The position numbers were made by a program, and so were the translations under genes. The notes beneath the pieces are model-generated. The model searched no databases, was not told the origin of the DNA, and was given only the letters and a program-made list of their open reading frames with translations. Of a stretch of DNA of 64,000 nucleotides, positions 44,209-53,777 are shown piece after piece. Source of the stretch: SLHU01 sp009929975 (lineage in GTDB: Bacteria > Bacillota > Clostridia > Saccharofermentanales > UBA5734); contig JAXGZQ010000003.1 in the NCBI GenBank assembly GCA_040776905.1, positions 124,001-188,000 of the forward strand, in the 5' to 3' direction. Position 1 is the stretch's first letter. Every line of letters begins with the position of its first letter.

Positions 44209-45174
44209 TTACTCCTTGACAGCGCCAAGCGTCAGCCCGGACAGAAAGTAGCGCTGCAGGAACGGATAAAGGGCCATGACCGGAACCATAGAGACAATGA
44301 TTGAACTCATCTTGATGGAGTCTCCGGCGATATCCGGTTTCATCTGGCCGGGAATATTCTGTGTCGCCATCATATTGACATCGTTGATGATCGTTCTCAG
44401 AACATTCTGCAGTGGCCATTTGTCGACGGATTTGATGAACAACATCGCGTGATACCACTCATTCCATCGTTCCACGGCATAGTACAGCGTGAAGGTCGCC
44501 AGAATCGGCAGCGACAACGGAATCATGATCCTGACCAGAATCGTCCAGTCATTCGCGCCATCCATCTTCGCTGATTCCTGCAAAGATTCAGGGATGGTAC
44601 GGAAGTAATTGGAGATGATCAGCATGTACATCATATTGAGTCCGGACGGTATGACCATGACCCAAATGGAATTAATCATGCCAAGATCACGGATCAGGAG
44701 ATAGTACGGAATCAGGACGGCGGAAAAATACATGGTGAAGACAAACATCATCCGGAAGAATTTATTGCCCGGCATGTTCTCCTTGGTCAGCGCGAAGGCG
44801 GCAAGGATCGTCAGGATCATGTTATAGATCGTTCCGGTCGCGGTAACGATGAGCGTATTGTAGTAACCCGTCCAGATCAGTTTCGATTTGAACGTAAAAT
44901 CGTAGGCATCCCAGGTGAAGGCCGGTGGCCAGAGCATCATGCCGCGCGATCGGACATAAACGGTATTCGGGACGATTGAAACCAGGATCGCGTTATAAAA
45001 CGGGTAGATAATGATCAGACCCAGCACACTGAGCAGCAGCAGAATGACATAATCACCGAAACGGTAGCGATTGAGCCGGTTATGGCGTGGTGTCATCACA
45101 TTTCCTTTGCGGTCCGTAGACATAAACTGATGTTGTGACCCTGCGGCCGGTGGGACGAGTGAAGGTTGTGACAT
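44209..45174 (-). CDS. Carbohydrate ABC transporter permease (LplC/YtcP-like)
   Basis: A 321-residue inner-membrane permease with six predicted helices and the EAA loop ESAKMDGANDWTILVRIMIP facing the cytosolic ATPase. N-terminus is polar (about 40 residues) before the first helix. Downstream of the partner permease by 15 bases. Forms the importer with the LplA-like protein; no ATPase gene is present. Confidence 0.92.
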   Translation of the reverse strand: MSQPSLVPPAAGSQHQFMSTDRKGNVMTPRHNRLNRYRFGDYVILLLLSVLGLIIIYPFYNAILVSIVPNTVYVRSRGMMLWPPAFTWDAYDFTFKSKLIWTGYYNTLIVTATGTIYNMILTILAAFALTKENMPGNKFFRMMFVFTMYFSAVLIPYYLLIRDLGMINSIWVMVIPSGLNMMYMLIISNYFRTIPESLQESAKMDGANDWTILVRIMIPLSLPILATFTLYYAVERWNEWYHAMLFIKSVDKWPLQNVLRTIINDVNMMATQNIPGQMKPDIAGDSIKMSSIIVSMVPVMALYPFLQRYFLSGLTLGAVKE

Positions 45175-45189
45175 GTTAGCGGCCTCCTG

Positions 45190-46140
45190 TTACCAAAGTG
45201 TTTTCTGACCGAGCGCCCGGGTTACTGAGTTAGCGACCAGCAGCAGAATCAGATTGATGACATTCTTAAACAGACCGACAGCGGTTGTAAAACCAAAGTC
45301 GGCGCCACGCTCAAACGTCAGCCGATAGATATAGGTATCAATGATATCGCCTTTGCCATAGACAGGCGGCGAATACGTGTTGAACACCTGATCAAAACCG
45401 CCTTCCATGATGAAGCCGACACGCAGGACAAACTGGATCGCGATCATGCCGACAATACCGGGAATGATGATATTCCACATCTTCTGCAGACGGGAGCAGC
45501 CATCAATGTCAGCCGCTTCATACAGCGATTGGTCGATGCTGGCGATCGCCGCCAGATAGATGATCGTTCCCCAGCCGGCTTCTTTCCACATATCTGAAAA
45601 AACCAGCAGCCAGCGATAGGCATCGCCGTTATACAGCAGATTCCAGTCTGCGGCCGCCTGCTCATTGAAAATTTCCACGATCTTGCGGACCATGCCGGTT
45701 GAACCGAATAGATTCAGCATGATACCGGCCAGCAGAACCCAGGAAAGAAAATGAGGGAAGGTATAGACCGTCTGAAGCAGCCGTTTGTAGCGCCGGGCTT
45801 TCATCTCGTTGATCATCAAAGCGAGAATAATGGGAAAAGGAAAACCAACGATGATACGCATGAAGGATATCGCCAGCGTGTTGGTGACCGCCCGGATCGA
45901 ATCTTTATCCGAGAACATGCGGATAAAGTGAGCGAAATCATTCCACTCGCTGGCTGCGATACCGGCCAGCTTGTAGTTCTTAAACGCCAACTGAATTCCA
46001 TAAACCGGAACGTATCTGAAAATAATAAAAAATATCGTAGCCGGTACCAACATGGCATAGATCCAGCGATATTCCCAGATTCGCTTCCATATACTTCGCT
46101 TACCAAGCTTGCGCGGCCCAATCGATGGCTGGACTGACAT
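45190..46140 (-). CDS. Carbohydrate ABC transporter permease (LplB/YtcP-partner type)
   Basis: A 316-residue permease with about six helices (YAMLVPATIFFIIFRYVPVY and following) and the EAA loop YEAADIDGCSRLQKMWNIII. The start ATG 46140 has AAGGAGG eight bases upstream; the frame to 46200 is not needed. First gene of the importer operon. Confidence 0.92.
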   Translation of the reverse strand: MSVQPSIGPRKLGKRSIWKRIWEYRWIYAMLVPATIFFIIFRYVPVYGIQLAFKNYKLAGIAASEWNDFAHFIRMFSDKDSIRAVTNTLAISFMRIIVGFPFPIILALMINEMKARRYKRLLQTVYTFPHFLSWVLLAGIMLNLFGSTGMVRKIVEIFNEQAAADWNLLYNGDAYRWLLVFSDMWKEAGWGTIIYLAAIASIDQSLYEAADIDGCSRLQKMWNIIIPGIVGMIAIQFVLRVGFIMEGGFDQVFNTYSPPVYGKGDIIDTYIYRLTFERGADFGFTTAVGLFKNVINLILLLVANSVTRALGQKTLW

Positions 46141-46340
46141 CCGCAATTCCTCCTTGACACTGCTCTGACGCCAATATGGCGATCGGCGATTCAATAACAT
46201 TCAACTTTTGTCGGGATTTTGAGCCGATCCGTTTTTCCCGTTCACAGGCCTGCCCGTGTTTTTGGGTGACCGTCCAGTGATGTACCGCATGGCATGCAGC
46301 CGTGAAATCGAACGAAAAAGCGAAAACTCATTTGTGCATT

Positions 46341-46369
46341 ATTGTAACCCCCTGACCACATAATAGCAA
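46341..46369 (-). promoter_or_regulatory. Probable promoter of the importer operon
   Basis: Minus-strand TTGCTA (46364-46369), 17-base spacer, TACAAT (46341-46346). It gives a leader of about 195 bases before the first permease. The rest of the 46141-46538 gap holds the terminator of the GH5 gene and AT-rich sequence; a palindrome for a repressor was not convincing. Confidence 0.5.
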
Positions 46370-46476
46370 TCTGTTTGTGTAGTTTCAATATTATGTATAA
46401 TTTCTGTAAACAGCGCTTAGACATAATGCATATAGAGATGCGATTCATATTCACTATATTAACCAAAATGTCAAGT

Positions 46477-46505
46477 AAAAAAAGGTCGAAACCGAAGTTT
46501 CGACC
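46477..46505 (-). terminator. Rho-independent terminator after the GH5 gene
   Basis: Minus-strand perfect arms (46497-46505 and 46484-46492, GGTCGAAAC pattern) with a four-base loop, followed by seven Ts. Confidence 0.9.
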
Positions 46506-46538
46506 GATAAAGTGTTGATGATTGGCTGAATAAGTCTT

Positions 46539-47534
46539 TTATTCGATGACACGATTTTCCAAATAAAGTTCGAGCAGCTTGCGGTCAACTTTGAACCCCT
46601 TGTAATCATCATAGACCGTGCCGGGGCGGCCATGCTCAACAATACCGAAGGCACCTTTGAAATTCCACAGCGAGTAGCCCCACTTCAGATCTTTGAATAA
46701 GCTGAGCAGATCCTTGAACCAGGCCAGCGCGACATCATTATGTGTCTTGTCATAGCAGCCGAATTCTCCGATATGGATCTGTGCGCCCATGTTCTGTACA
46801 TCGACCCAGGGCTGATAGAACTCGCGCAGCGTCTCTTTGTTCCAGACCCGTCCCATCCATTCAATTCCGGGATAGAATGGCTTCTGCAATCCTTCATGTC
46901 CCTTCCACCATTCCGCCTGATAATGGCTGATGCACATCGGCTGATAGCCGCGTCCGCTGTGGACAACCCCGGCATCTGCCAGTTCAGGCATCGCCAGGTT
47001 GCCGCCGCCAAGACCGTCAAGGACAATCTCACGCTGCGGATCGATCGCGCGGATCGCTTTGATGGTCCGGCGCATCAGAGCTTCATGCCGGTCACGTGTC
47101 AGTCCGTATTGTCCGATATCCGCCGGTTCATTGACCAGATCAAAGCTCAGTTCACGGCTGGAGATTCCCAGATAACGCCGTGCGAACGTTTCCCAGAGAA
47201 AAACAAACGCGTCCTGTGCGATCTCATCGACCCAGAGATTGTGTTTCTCCCGGTCATTTCGGTTGATGCAGTAGCCCGGAGCACGATGCAGATTCAGGCA
47301 CATATGCAGTCCGCGCTCGCGGCAGGCCGCCAGATAGCGGTCGATATGGCCAAAGACATCCTCATTGGGATGAAAGTAATCAAAATCCTTCGTCCAGAAA
47401 TTATAATCTGTCGGGATCCGGACAAAATTGAAGCCGTGATCTGCCAGAAAATCCAACTCGTTTTCCGCGACCGGAGCCGGCGGCTGTCCATGATGGACAA
47501 ACATCCATAAGAAATTAAACCCGTACTTGATCAT
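46539..47534 (-). CDS. GH5-family glycoside hydrolase, intracellular
   Basis: A 331-residue TIM-barrel glycosidase with no signal peptide. Substrate-side features: GFNFVRIPTDYNFW, LNLHRAPGY, the acid/base Glu137 in FDLVNEPAD and the nucleophile Glu257 in IHIGEFG. So it works on imported beta-linked oligosaccharides (gluco- or mannooligomers are usual for GH5, subfamily unknown). ATG 47534 is two bases after the manA stop, with AAGGAG inside the manA end. Confidence 0.92.
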   Translation of the reverse strand: MIKYGFNFLWMFVHHGQPPAPVAENELDFLADHGFNFVRIPTDYNFWTKDFDYFHPNEDVFGHIDRYLAACRERGLHMCLNLHRAPGYCINRNDREKHNLWVDEIAQDAFVFLWETFARRYLGISSRELSFDLVNEPADIGQYGLTRDRHEALMRRTIKAIRAIDPQREIVLDGLGGGNLAMPELADAGVVHSGRGYQPMCISHYQAEWWKGHEGLQKPFYPGIEWMGRVWNKETLREFYQPWVDVQNMGAQIHIGEFGCYDKTHNDVALAWFKDLLSLFKDLKWGYSLWNFKGAFGIVEHGRPGTVYDDYKGFKVDRKLLELYLENRVIE

Positions 47535-47536
47535 GA

Positions 47537-48637
47537 TCATTCTCCTTGTCGTTGATGGCGAACATGAGCCGGATGGCAGAGAATCAGCGACAAGCTGCTG
47601 CCGTCGACCGGTTCAACGCTGATATCGTCTGCCGCATAGGGAATGAACAGCTCATCGCCCTGTTTGATTGTCACCACCTGATCCGCACATGTCAGTCGGC
47701 CTTCACCTCCCAGTACAATCACAGTCTGCAGTGCACCCGTTCTGGTCAGGGGTACTTTTGCCGATGTGTCGAGCCGGGTGAATGAAAAATATTCAGCCGT
47801 TCCCGGCCCGATTACGATCTGCTCCCGACCCCAGCCACCGGAACGAATCAGCTGCGGCTCGATCCGATAACGCTTCAGATTTTCTTCATAAGAACTGCCG
47901 TTATAGATATAACAGCCCAACAGGCGCTGCTTATGCGCTTCCTGTTCTTCAGGACCCGCTTCTTTTAGTTTACGGGCACCGACCGTAATATCTGACGGCT
48001 CCTGGACCTCAACGATGAAACAGCCGCAGCCAATCGCGTGCGGAGCACCTGCCGCGATATAGAACGCGTCGCCGACCTCAACCGGTATTTTATGGCAGCA
48101 GGCTTCCATTGACGCGATATCGCCTGCATCGTAAGCTGCTTCAAACTGTGCGCGTGTCACATTTTCCTTGAAACCGAGCAGAACATAAGGTGGTTCTGAA
48201 CTGTCATCCCGTTTGCCGATGACATACCAGCTCTCTTCCTTGCCATAATCACTGTTGAAATGCTGCTTGGCATACGGCCGGGTCGGATGGGTCTGAAGAC
48301 CCAGCTGCAGTTCGGCATCAAGCAGTTTAACCAGCAGCCCCACCCGATGGCCATGCTGGTCGACATGGGTTTTGCCCAAGGCCTGTTCAGGATCTCTTTC
48401 GATGGCTTCAAACAGATAGCAGCGGGTTCCGTCCGGCAGGATGCATTCGGAGCAGCCATCATTGGGATCCCCCTTTTCCAGTGCGTTGATCGTCCGGGTA
48501 TCCGAGCCGATCCAGGCCTCCGGACGATTGTCGTCCGCACCTGGAAAGATACCGCGGAATCGATCGAGCTCACGACCGCCGGGATAACGGACAATCTTGT
48601 TGGGAACCAGTTTCCAGGGATAGCGATAGACATTCAT
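47537..48637 (-). CDS. manA: Mannose-6-phosphate isomerase, class I type
   Basis: Interconverts mannose-6-phosphate and fructose-6-phosphate (366 residues), zinc-dependent cupin fold. Ligand and active-site sequences: LGLQTHPTRPYAKQHF, GKEESWYVIG and GAPHAIGCGCFIVEVQEPSD. Together with the GH5 gene it points to mannose-containing oligomers. Coupled to the GH5 gene. Confidence 0.92.
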   Translation of the reverse strand: MNVYRYPWKLVPNKIVRYPGGRELDRFRGIFPGADDNRPEAWIGSDTRTINALEKGDPNDGCSECILPDGTRCYLFEAIERDPEQALGKTHVDQHGHRVGLLVKLLDAELQLGLQTHPTRPYAKQHFNSDYGKEESWYVIGKRDDSSEPPYVLLGFKENVTRAQFEAAYDAGDIASMEACCHKIPVEVGDAFYIAAGAPHAIGCGCFIVEVQEPSDITVGARKLKEAGPEEQEAHKQRLLGCYIYNGSSYEENLKRYRIEPQLIRSGGWGREQIVIGPGTAEYFSFTRLDTSAKVPLTRTGALQTVIVLGGEGRLTCADQVVTIKQGDELFIPYAADDISVEPVDGSSLSLILCHPAHVRHQRQGE

Positions 48638-48652
48638 ACGTTTTCTCCGTTC

Positions 48653-49432
48653 TTATTTGTTTTTTTCTTTTATTGATGACTCATCCGGATCGGACGGACC
48701 ATCCAACTGGCAGATCACGAATTTCCGATGGCCGATGATCTGCTGTTCCAGACGCCGATAGCCGCTCAACACCCACTTTTCATTGCGATCCATACTGAGC
48801 GCGACGATCGTCTGCCGGCTGATCTGCCGGCTCAGCGACTGCAGAAGGAGAGCGACTGAAAGGTTATCTTGATCATTCGACCGGATCTGTGTTGATTGAT
48901 CGGTCTGCCAGGCGGTCAGTCGCCCATAAGGAAGATCCATAAAGACAATATCGGGCGGCCACTGCAGCGGCTGAGGATCAAAGAGATCGCCGCGATCAAG
49001 ATCAATCTCAATCTCCGGACCAATCAGCTGTCCGGCGATCCGATCAAGGCTGGCCAGGGCTTGCTGATAGGATGGACGCCTGAACTCAGACAGATGGCGC
49101 TCAATTTCCAACCGCCGTTGTGCCAGGCCTTTATGAGACAGCAAGGACAAGTTACGCTTTGCCACTTCAATCGCCTGCTGATTGATATCACGACCGATGA
49201 TCCGGTGAATTTTCGCTTGATTGAGCAATCCGAGTACCGTTAGTAGATAGCCGCTGCCACAGCATCCATCATAGAGACAGACCGGGGAGGCCGTCGGCAG
49301 CCGGGAAGCCGCCCGCATGAAGATCTCCTGCGCCAGTCGGACCGGAAAATTGGTCAGGCCGGGAGCATGGTGCAGGACCCGCCCGCTGGCAAAGTCTTCG
49401 TAATTGTCAGAAGACGCGTGGAGATAGCGCAT
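48653..49432 (-). CDS. AviRa-like 23S rRNA guanine methyltransferase homologue
   Basis: A 259-residue Rossmann methyltransferase. The N-terminal EDFASGRVLHHAPGLTNF followed by PVRLAQEIFMRA and the motif LYDGCCGSGYLLTVLGLLNQ are the hallmarks of AviRa, which methylates 23S rRNA G2535 and gives avilamycin resistance in Streptomyces. Further similarity: RDINQQAIEVAKRNLSLLS and KGLAQRRLE, and the substrate motif MDLPYGRLTAW. The ATG 49432 has GGGAAGGA upstream. It is read in the same direction as the surrounding sugar genes but is unrelated to them. Resistance is not implied without test. Confidence 0.82.
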   Translation of the reverse strand: MRYLHASSDNYEDFASGRVLHHAPGLTNFPVRLAQEIFMRAASRLPTASPVCLYDGCCGSGYLLTVLGLLNQAKIHRIIGRDINQQAIEVAKRNLSLLSHKGLAQRRLEIERHLSEFRRPSYQQALASLDRIAGQLIGPEIEIDLDRGDLFDPQPLQWPPDIVFMDLPYGRLTAWQTDQSTQIRSNDQDNLSVALLLQSLSRQISRQTIVALSMDRNEKWVLSGYRRLEQQIIGHRKFVICQLDGPSDPDESSIKEKNK

Positions 49433-49588
49433 TCGAGAGTCCTTCCCGCAGCCGGGCTGATCCGCTGTCAACTTTATTATATGAAACGTCAGTCCGTTAC
49501 GCAATGAAACAGGGATGCCGCCACGGCATGAACCGTCACAGCACCCCCTGTTCATTTTATTTCTGATTGCTGCCGCAGGCGTTCAAAT

Positions 49589-51346
49589 TCAGCGCAAAAG
49601 CTGAAAGAACCTCAACTGACCCGGCATCATCGGAACCTGGTAGACAAATTCCGGTGCTTCCGCTTCAACGGTCGCGCTGTCACCACGGCGTGACGGAACC
49701 GGCAGCTGCCATGAAGACGTCAGGGTCAGCCCGGTTTCGATGTCGCGGATCCCGCGGATGTCTGCGCCGGTCACCACGACTTCCAATGTTTCACGCATCG
49801 GACGATAGCTGCTGACACCAAACACATCATTATCATAGGTAAACAGGTTATAGCGAGCCTTGGAGCCCAGATACACCGGTGTTCCGAACGCGAAATCTTT
49901 GCGGATCATCCGCCAGACTTCTTTCGGCAATTTGTACAGGTCGGCGAAGTTATCCGGCAGATTGAGAATATAGAACTTCCCGCGGCCATAATTATCCTCG
50001 GTCAGAATCGGGAAATTATCTTCATCAGCCTGCATCAGGACATCACCCCAGGTTGAATTGGTCTTATAGTCGAGAACCTCAAAGCTGATCGGATCAGAAG
50101 CCTCGGCAAACGCGCCGGCATTGGTATTGTAATGATCGATCATGTAGATTTTCCCGCTGACATGGCGATTCGTCAGGCGAACCGTCGTCAGATCCTTGAT
50201 GCCCTGATCATAGACCGCACGGAAGAAGCCGTTGGTGGCAATCGCCCGGCCCCCTTGGCGCACATAAGCTTCCACTTTGCCGACAATCGCCGGATCGTGC
50301 GCTGAAGCGGCGGTCAGGAAAATGACCGGGGCATCGCTCTTGAACTCAGGCGTCGGTTCAAAGGGAATGCCGCCCATGCCGAGATAGTTGACGACCTGGT
50401 CTTCGCCTTCCGCGTTATAGGGTTCATAAAGCGAAACGCCGACCGGCTGTCCGGCATGGTCCAGCAACGCGTCAATGCGGTAGAACTGCTGGCCGAGAGG
50501 CGGCAATGCCGGCGAGTCGACCATGGTGAAGAAATTGAACAGCATCAGCTCACGAGCCCGGGCCAGCATGGTCAGATTGGCCTGCTCCAGCCAGAAGTTG
50601 ATGTTATCCGATGAACCACCCAGATCAATCCAGCCGCCGCCGTTGCGGCCAGGGGCGACATTATCCAGAAGACGGATGATGCTGTAGCTGAGATAGCGCT
50701 GCAGATGCTGCTGGCTGTAACAAGGATTGCGGGTTTCCGTTCCGCTGTAGACCATGTCAAATATATCTTTTTGTTTTTCAGGATTATAGCCGTTAGCCTG
50801 ATAAGACTCATACCAGTTCGGATACTTGATAATGAAATTGATCTTCGGGTTGACAGATTTTGCCAGGTCAACGATCTCATGGGATACCTCTTCCATCAGA
50901 TCAAGACGGTACTGATCCCAGCTCTTCGTCCCCTTGGCCTCAATGCATTGTTCGCAGCGGCAGGCAGTGAAGAAATAGTCATCGAGAATGATTTCATCGA
51001 ACAGAGACGCGGTATAGCGGACAATCTCGAGATATTCCTTGCGATAATCCGGATCCGTGAAACAGAAGGTATCGAAGATTGATGGTTTGGGATTTCCCGG
51101 CAGAGTGCCCGTCGATGTGATACCGCCTGAAACCTCGATCCCGTTCTTCTGATACACGGCGATCGCTTTCTCCATTTTTTCACGCGGAACACGGACAAGG
51201 CCGCGATGGGTTTCGAGATAGACCTTCTTCAACGGGATATACCGGTTGAAGTAATCAATGCCGTATTGGATCTCCTGTTCATCTGCCCGGTCAAGATAAT
51301 AGGCATACACATAGGACGCGACCTGGAAATTCTTGTAGTCTTTCAT
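49589..51346 (-). CDS. Uncharacterised TIM-barrel protein, paralogue B (glycosidase-like)
   Basis: A 585-residue paralogue of the protein at 36.6-38.4 kb with the same motif order: EIILDDYFFTACRCEQC (Asp122/Asp123 and CxCxxC), KYPNWYESYQANGYNPEKQK, YSGTETR (Glu204), APGRNGGGW, NYLGMGGIPFEP, FLTAAS in the second domain and a C-terminal beta domain. It has no signal peptide. Same length as A, and the CxCxxC trio may bind a metal. GGAGG precedes the ATG. It lies just downstream of the isomerase gene in the same direction, so probably works on the same substrate. Confidence 0.75.
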   Translation of the reverse strand: MKDYKNFQVASYVYAYYLDRADEQEIQYGIDYFNRYIPLKKVYLETHRGLVRVPREKMEKAIAVYQKNGIEVSGGITSTGTLPGNPKPSIFDTFCFTDPDYRKEYLEIVRYTASLFDEIILDDYFFTACRCEQCIEAKGTKSWDQYRLDLMEEVSHEIVDLAKSVNPKINFIIKYPNWYESYQANGYNPEKQKDIFDMVYSGTETRNPCYSQQHLQRYLSYSIIRLLDNVAPGRNGGGWIDLGGSSDNINFWLEQANLTMLARARELMLFNFFTMVDSPALPPLGQQFYRIDALLDHAGQPVGVSLYEPYNAEGEDQVVNYLGMGGIPFEPTPEFKSDAPVIFLTAASAHDPAIVGKVEAYVRQGGRAIATNGFFRAVYDQGIKDLTTVRLTNRHVSGKIYMIDHYNTNAGAFAEASDPISFEVLDYKTNSTWGDVLMQADEDNFPILTEDNYGRGKFYILNLPDNFADLYKLPKEVWRMIRKDFAFGTPVYLGSKARYNLFTYDNDVFGVSSYRPMRETLEVVVTGADIRGIRDIETGLTLTSSWQLPVPSRRGDSATVEAEAPEFVYQVPMMPGQLRFFQLLR

Positions 51347-51405
51347 ACGGTTTCCTCCACATTTTAAGATGTTGTTATTTCAGCGGCATCACCGCCGAAT
51401 GACGA

Positions 51406-52815
51406 TCAGGACAGACTATAGGGGCCATCAGCGTTCACATGGTCGAACTCAACCTCGAGATAACGGGCCACTTCACGCAGGACGGGGAAATACTCGCCGT
51501 AAAGTCCGCCGATATGATGAATGTACGGGCCAAAAATCAGCTTCTCCTCCCAGCGCTTCCAGTCATCTGTTTCCAGATAGACATAGGTACCATTGGTTTC
51601 CGGGCCATCGATTCCGCGCCCTTCGCCGGCAAATAAGTAGAATTTATTATCCGCGTCATCAAAGCGGCATAAGGTCAGGGCCCCTTTCTTCATGATAAAG
51701 CGCTCCTGGCCGCCGACGAGACGGGCCTGACAGCCGGCGTCCTTCAGTGAGTATGGGAACGGCCCGCAATGCCAGAGCAGTTCGGCATTGTCATTTTCCG
51801 GATCACGAATGGTCAGATCCGCCAGGAAAACTGATCCCTCACCCAGGGAGATCGCACGCAGCAGCGCCATTGTCACAGCACCGTTGATATCATTTTCACA
51901 GGATATCGGGAAACCATCGTCAGACAGTTCGCCGAGTGTCGTGCAAACGGCAACACCAAACAGCGAGGTGGCCGGCCAGCATTCCATCGCGCCGACAGTA
52001 CAGTCTTTTTCCAGCATCTGTTTTTTCGCGGCCATGGTGATCGCGGCCACACGGCGAACCTTATCTTCCGCCATGGCCGAGCAGTCCATCCGCTTCATGA
52101 TATCGGCTGTATAGGCCTGATAGAACTCACCGTTTTCTGCCTCGATGGCGTCAGCATCCTGCTTCACATCGGTCAGGCTGACCGGCACCGTGGTGATGCC
52201 GAACTTTGTCATCAGATCTCCTTCATTGCCCGTAACACTGATAAATGGCAGCGGCCGGGATCCGAATTTGGCGATCCGCAGCCCATGGACCGTCTTCAGC
52301 GCGTTCACCACACGCAGAAAATTGGTGTATCCCTGTTCAAACATCGGATGATCAGTTTCACAGTTGAAAATGTAGCTGTAGCGGACACCGTAGCGGCGCA
52401 TCACTTTCGTCGCGGCGAACATACCGCACTGGGTATCACGGCCGCGGGACTCATCGGTGTTCGGGCGCTCATCGCGGGGACCCCAGACCAGCGTCGGTAC
52501 ATTGAGCCGGGCCGCCAGTGTCGCGACAGTCTGTTCCTCACCGAAATCACAAAATGGTGTAAACAGAGCATCAATTCCGGCCAGACGGAATTTCTCCGCG
52601 ACCTGAGCCACTTCCTCATAGCGGTACATGATGCCGTTCTCACAGATATCGTCAATATCAACAATTGTGACGATATCTGATTTGACGCCGCGGATGACCG
52701 CCATGAATTTCTCTTTTTGCCGCACGGCTTCCTCCATACTGAGAAAACCACGTTTGGTCGGTGCGACACCGATTACGAGATGGTCTTTGTATTTTCGGCC
52801 GAAAACTTCATTCAT
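51406..52815 (-). CDS. L-fucose/L-arabinose isomerase-superfamily protein
   Basis: A 469-residue member of the fucose isomerase-like superfamily. N-terminal domain with VTIVDIDDICENGIM and a Rossmann-like half that reads FTPFCDFGEEQTVATLAARL and LVWGPRDERP; the C-terminal half (GAMECWPATSLFGVAVCTTL, ENDINGAVTMALLRAI) matches the isomerase core with acidic metal ligands. It should convert an aldose (fucose-, arabinose- or rare-sugar-like) to its ketose. ATG 52815 has GGGGG upstream; its start overlaps the PfkB gene end by 8 bases. Confidence 0.82.
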   Translation of the reverse strand: MNEVFGRKYKDHLVIGVAPTKRGFLSMEEAVRQKEKFMAVIRGVKSDIVTIVDIDDICENGIMYRYEEVAQVAEKFRLAGIDALFTPFCDFGEEQTVATLAARLNVPTLVWGPRDERPNTDESRGRDTQCGMFAATKVMRRYGVRYSYIFNCETDHPMFEQGYTNFLRVVNALKTVHGLRIAKFGSRPLPFISVTGNEGDLMTKFGITTVPVSLTDVKQDADAIEAENGEFYQAYTADIMKRMDCSAMAEDKVRRVAAITMAAKKQMLEKDCTVGAMECWPATSLFGVAVCTTLGELSDDGFPISCENDINGAVTMALLRAISLGEGSVFLADLTIRDPENDNAELLWHCGPFPYSLKDAGCQARLVGGQERFIMKKGALTLCRFDDADNKFYLFAGEGRGIDGPETNGTYVYLETDDWKRWEEKLIFGPYIHHIGGLYGEYFPVLREVARYLEVEFDHVNADGPYSLS

Positions 52816-53770
52816 GCTGAAGCCCCCTTTCATATTCCCTGGTCCGTTGGTCCAGTTCTTCCTGCCTGATCTCACCGGTCTTCATAAAATGTCGGGCCGT
52901 CTCCATATCCGGAATACCGGCACGGCCCCCGGGACGTGTCACTTTGATTGATGACACCGCATTCGCGAAATCAGCACAATCGCGATGTGACCAGCCTTTC
53001 AGCAGGCCGGCCAGAAAAGCACCGTGGAAAACATCACCGGCCCCTACCGTATCAACAACATCAACCGGATAAGTCTCCAGCTGGAAAAATCCCTGCCCGC
53101 TGACGCCGACACAGCCGCGGCCACCCAGTGTAAAGACAACGACTTTCGGTCCCAGCGCCATCACACTGCGGCAGTTCGCCTCAAAGTTCTCGTCGGAGAA
53201 CATCCGGTTGTAGACAAATTCAGAAGCGATGAAATAATCGATCAGTTCAATGTTCCGGATTGTGTCCTCTGAATACTGATCGACATCCATAAAGGTTTCA
53301 GCGCCACTTTCCCTGGCCACGCGGCAGAAACGGGTCATCGGCTCATTAAGATGAGCGAAAAAGAAAAAGCGGGATGACCGGATGACGCTCTCATCGATTT
53401 CTTCCGGTGTCCAGTTCGGTGCGCTGCCCCGATGAAATAAAATACTGCGGCCTTTTGTCGCACGGTCACTGATTACGATCGACAATGATGTCGACGCGTT
53501 CTGCCGGATCAGCATGCGATCGGTATTGATGCCATGCCGCTGAAAATCCCAGAGGCAGGTCCGCCCGTAATCGTCGTCTCCGACACCGCCCATCATGGCG
53601 CAGACAGCACCGAGCCTGGCCGCCGCTACCATCCCCGTCGCGACTTTTCCTCCGCCCTGCCAGCTGACCCTGTTGACGAGTGTTCCATGATTCGGTTCAG
53701 GGAAGACATCGACATTCGCCAAAAGATCCATGCAGGGCATTTCGATTCCGACAATATCAAACACAGACAC
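52808..53770 (-). CDS. PfkB-family sugar kinase
   Basis: A 320-residue ribokinase-like enzyme. N-terminal FDIVGIEMPCMDLLAN, glycine-rich WQGGGKVATGMVAAARLG, and the C-terminal DTVGAGDVFHGAF with the catalytic Asp. Likely phosphorylates the ketose made by the isomerase. Its end overlaps the isomerase gene; the aldolase gene precedes it by 7 bases. Confidence 0.88.
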   Translation of the reverse strand: MSVFDIVGIEMPCMDLLANVDVFPEPNHGTLVNRVSWQGGGKVATGMVAAARLGAVCAMMGGVGDDDYGRTCLWDFQRHGINTDRMLIRQNASTSLSIVISDRATKGRSILFHRGSAPNWTPEEIDESVIRSSRFFFFAHLNEPMTRFCRVARESGAETFMDVDQYSEDTIRNIELIDYFIASEFVYNRMFSDENFEANCRSVMALGPKVVVFTLGGRGCVGVSGQGFFQLETYPVDVVDTVGAGDVFHGAFLAGLLKGWSHRDCADFANAVSSIKVTRPGGRAGIPDMETARHFMKTGEIRQEELDQRTREYERGLQHE

Positions 53771-53777
53771 CCTCCAT

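Noticed and set aside
46402..46422. Possible catabolite-repression (cre) or LacI-type site upstream of the importer operon (TGTAAACAGCGCTTAGACA)
   Set aside because: Only the outer TGT and ACA pair symmetrically; it lacks the central CG of cre sites, and the spacing to the promoter is not informative.
46444..46474. Minus-strand TTGACA near the GH5 terminator as importer promoter
   Set aside because: No matching -10 box at 16 to 18 bases; the pair at 46341-46369 is better.
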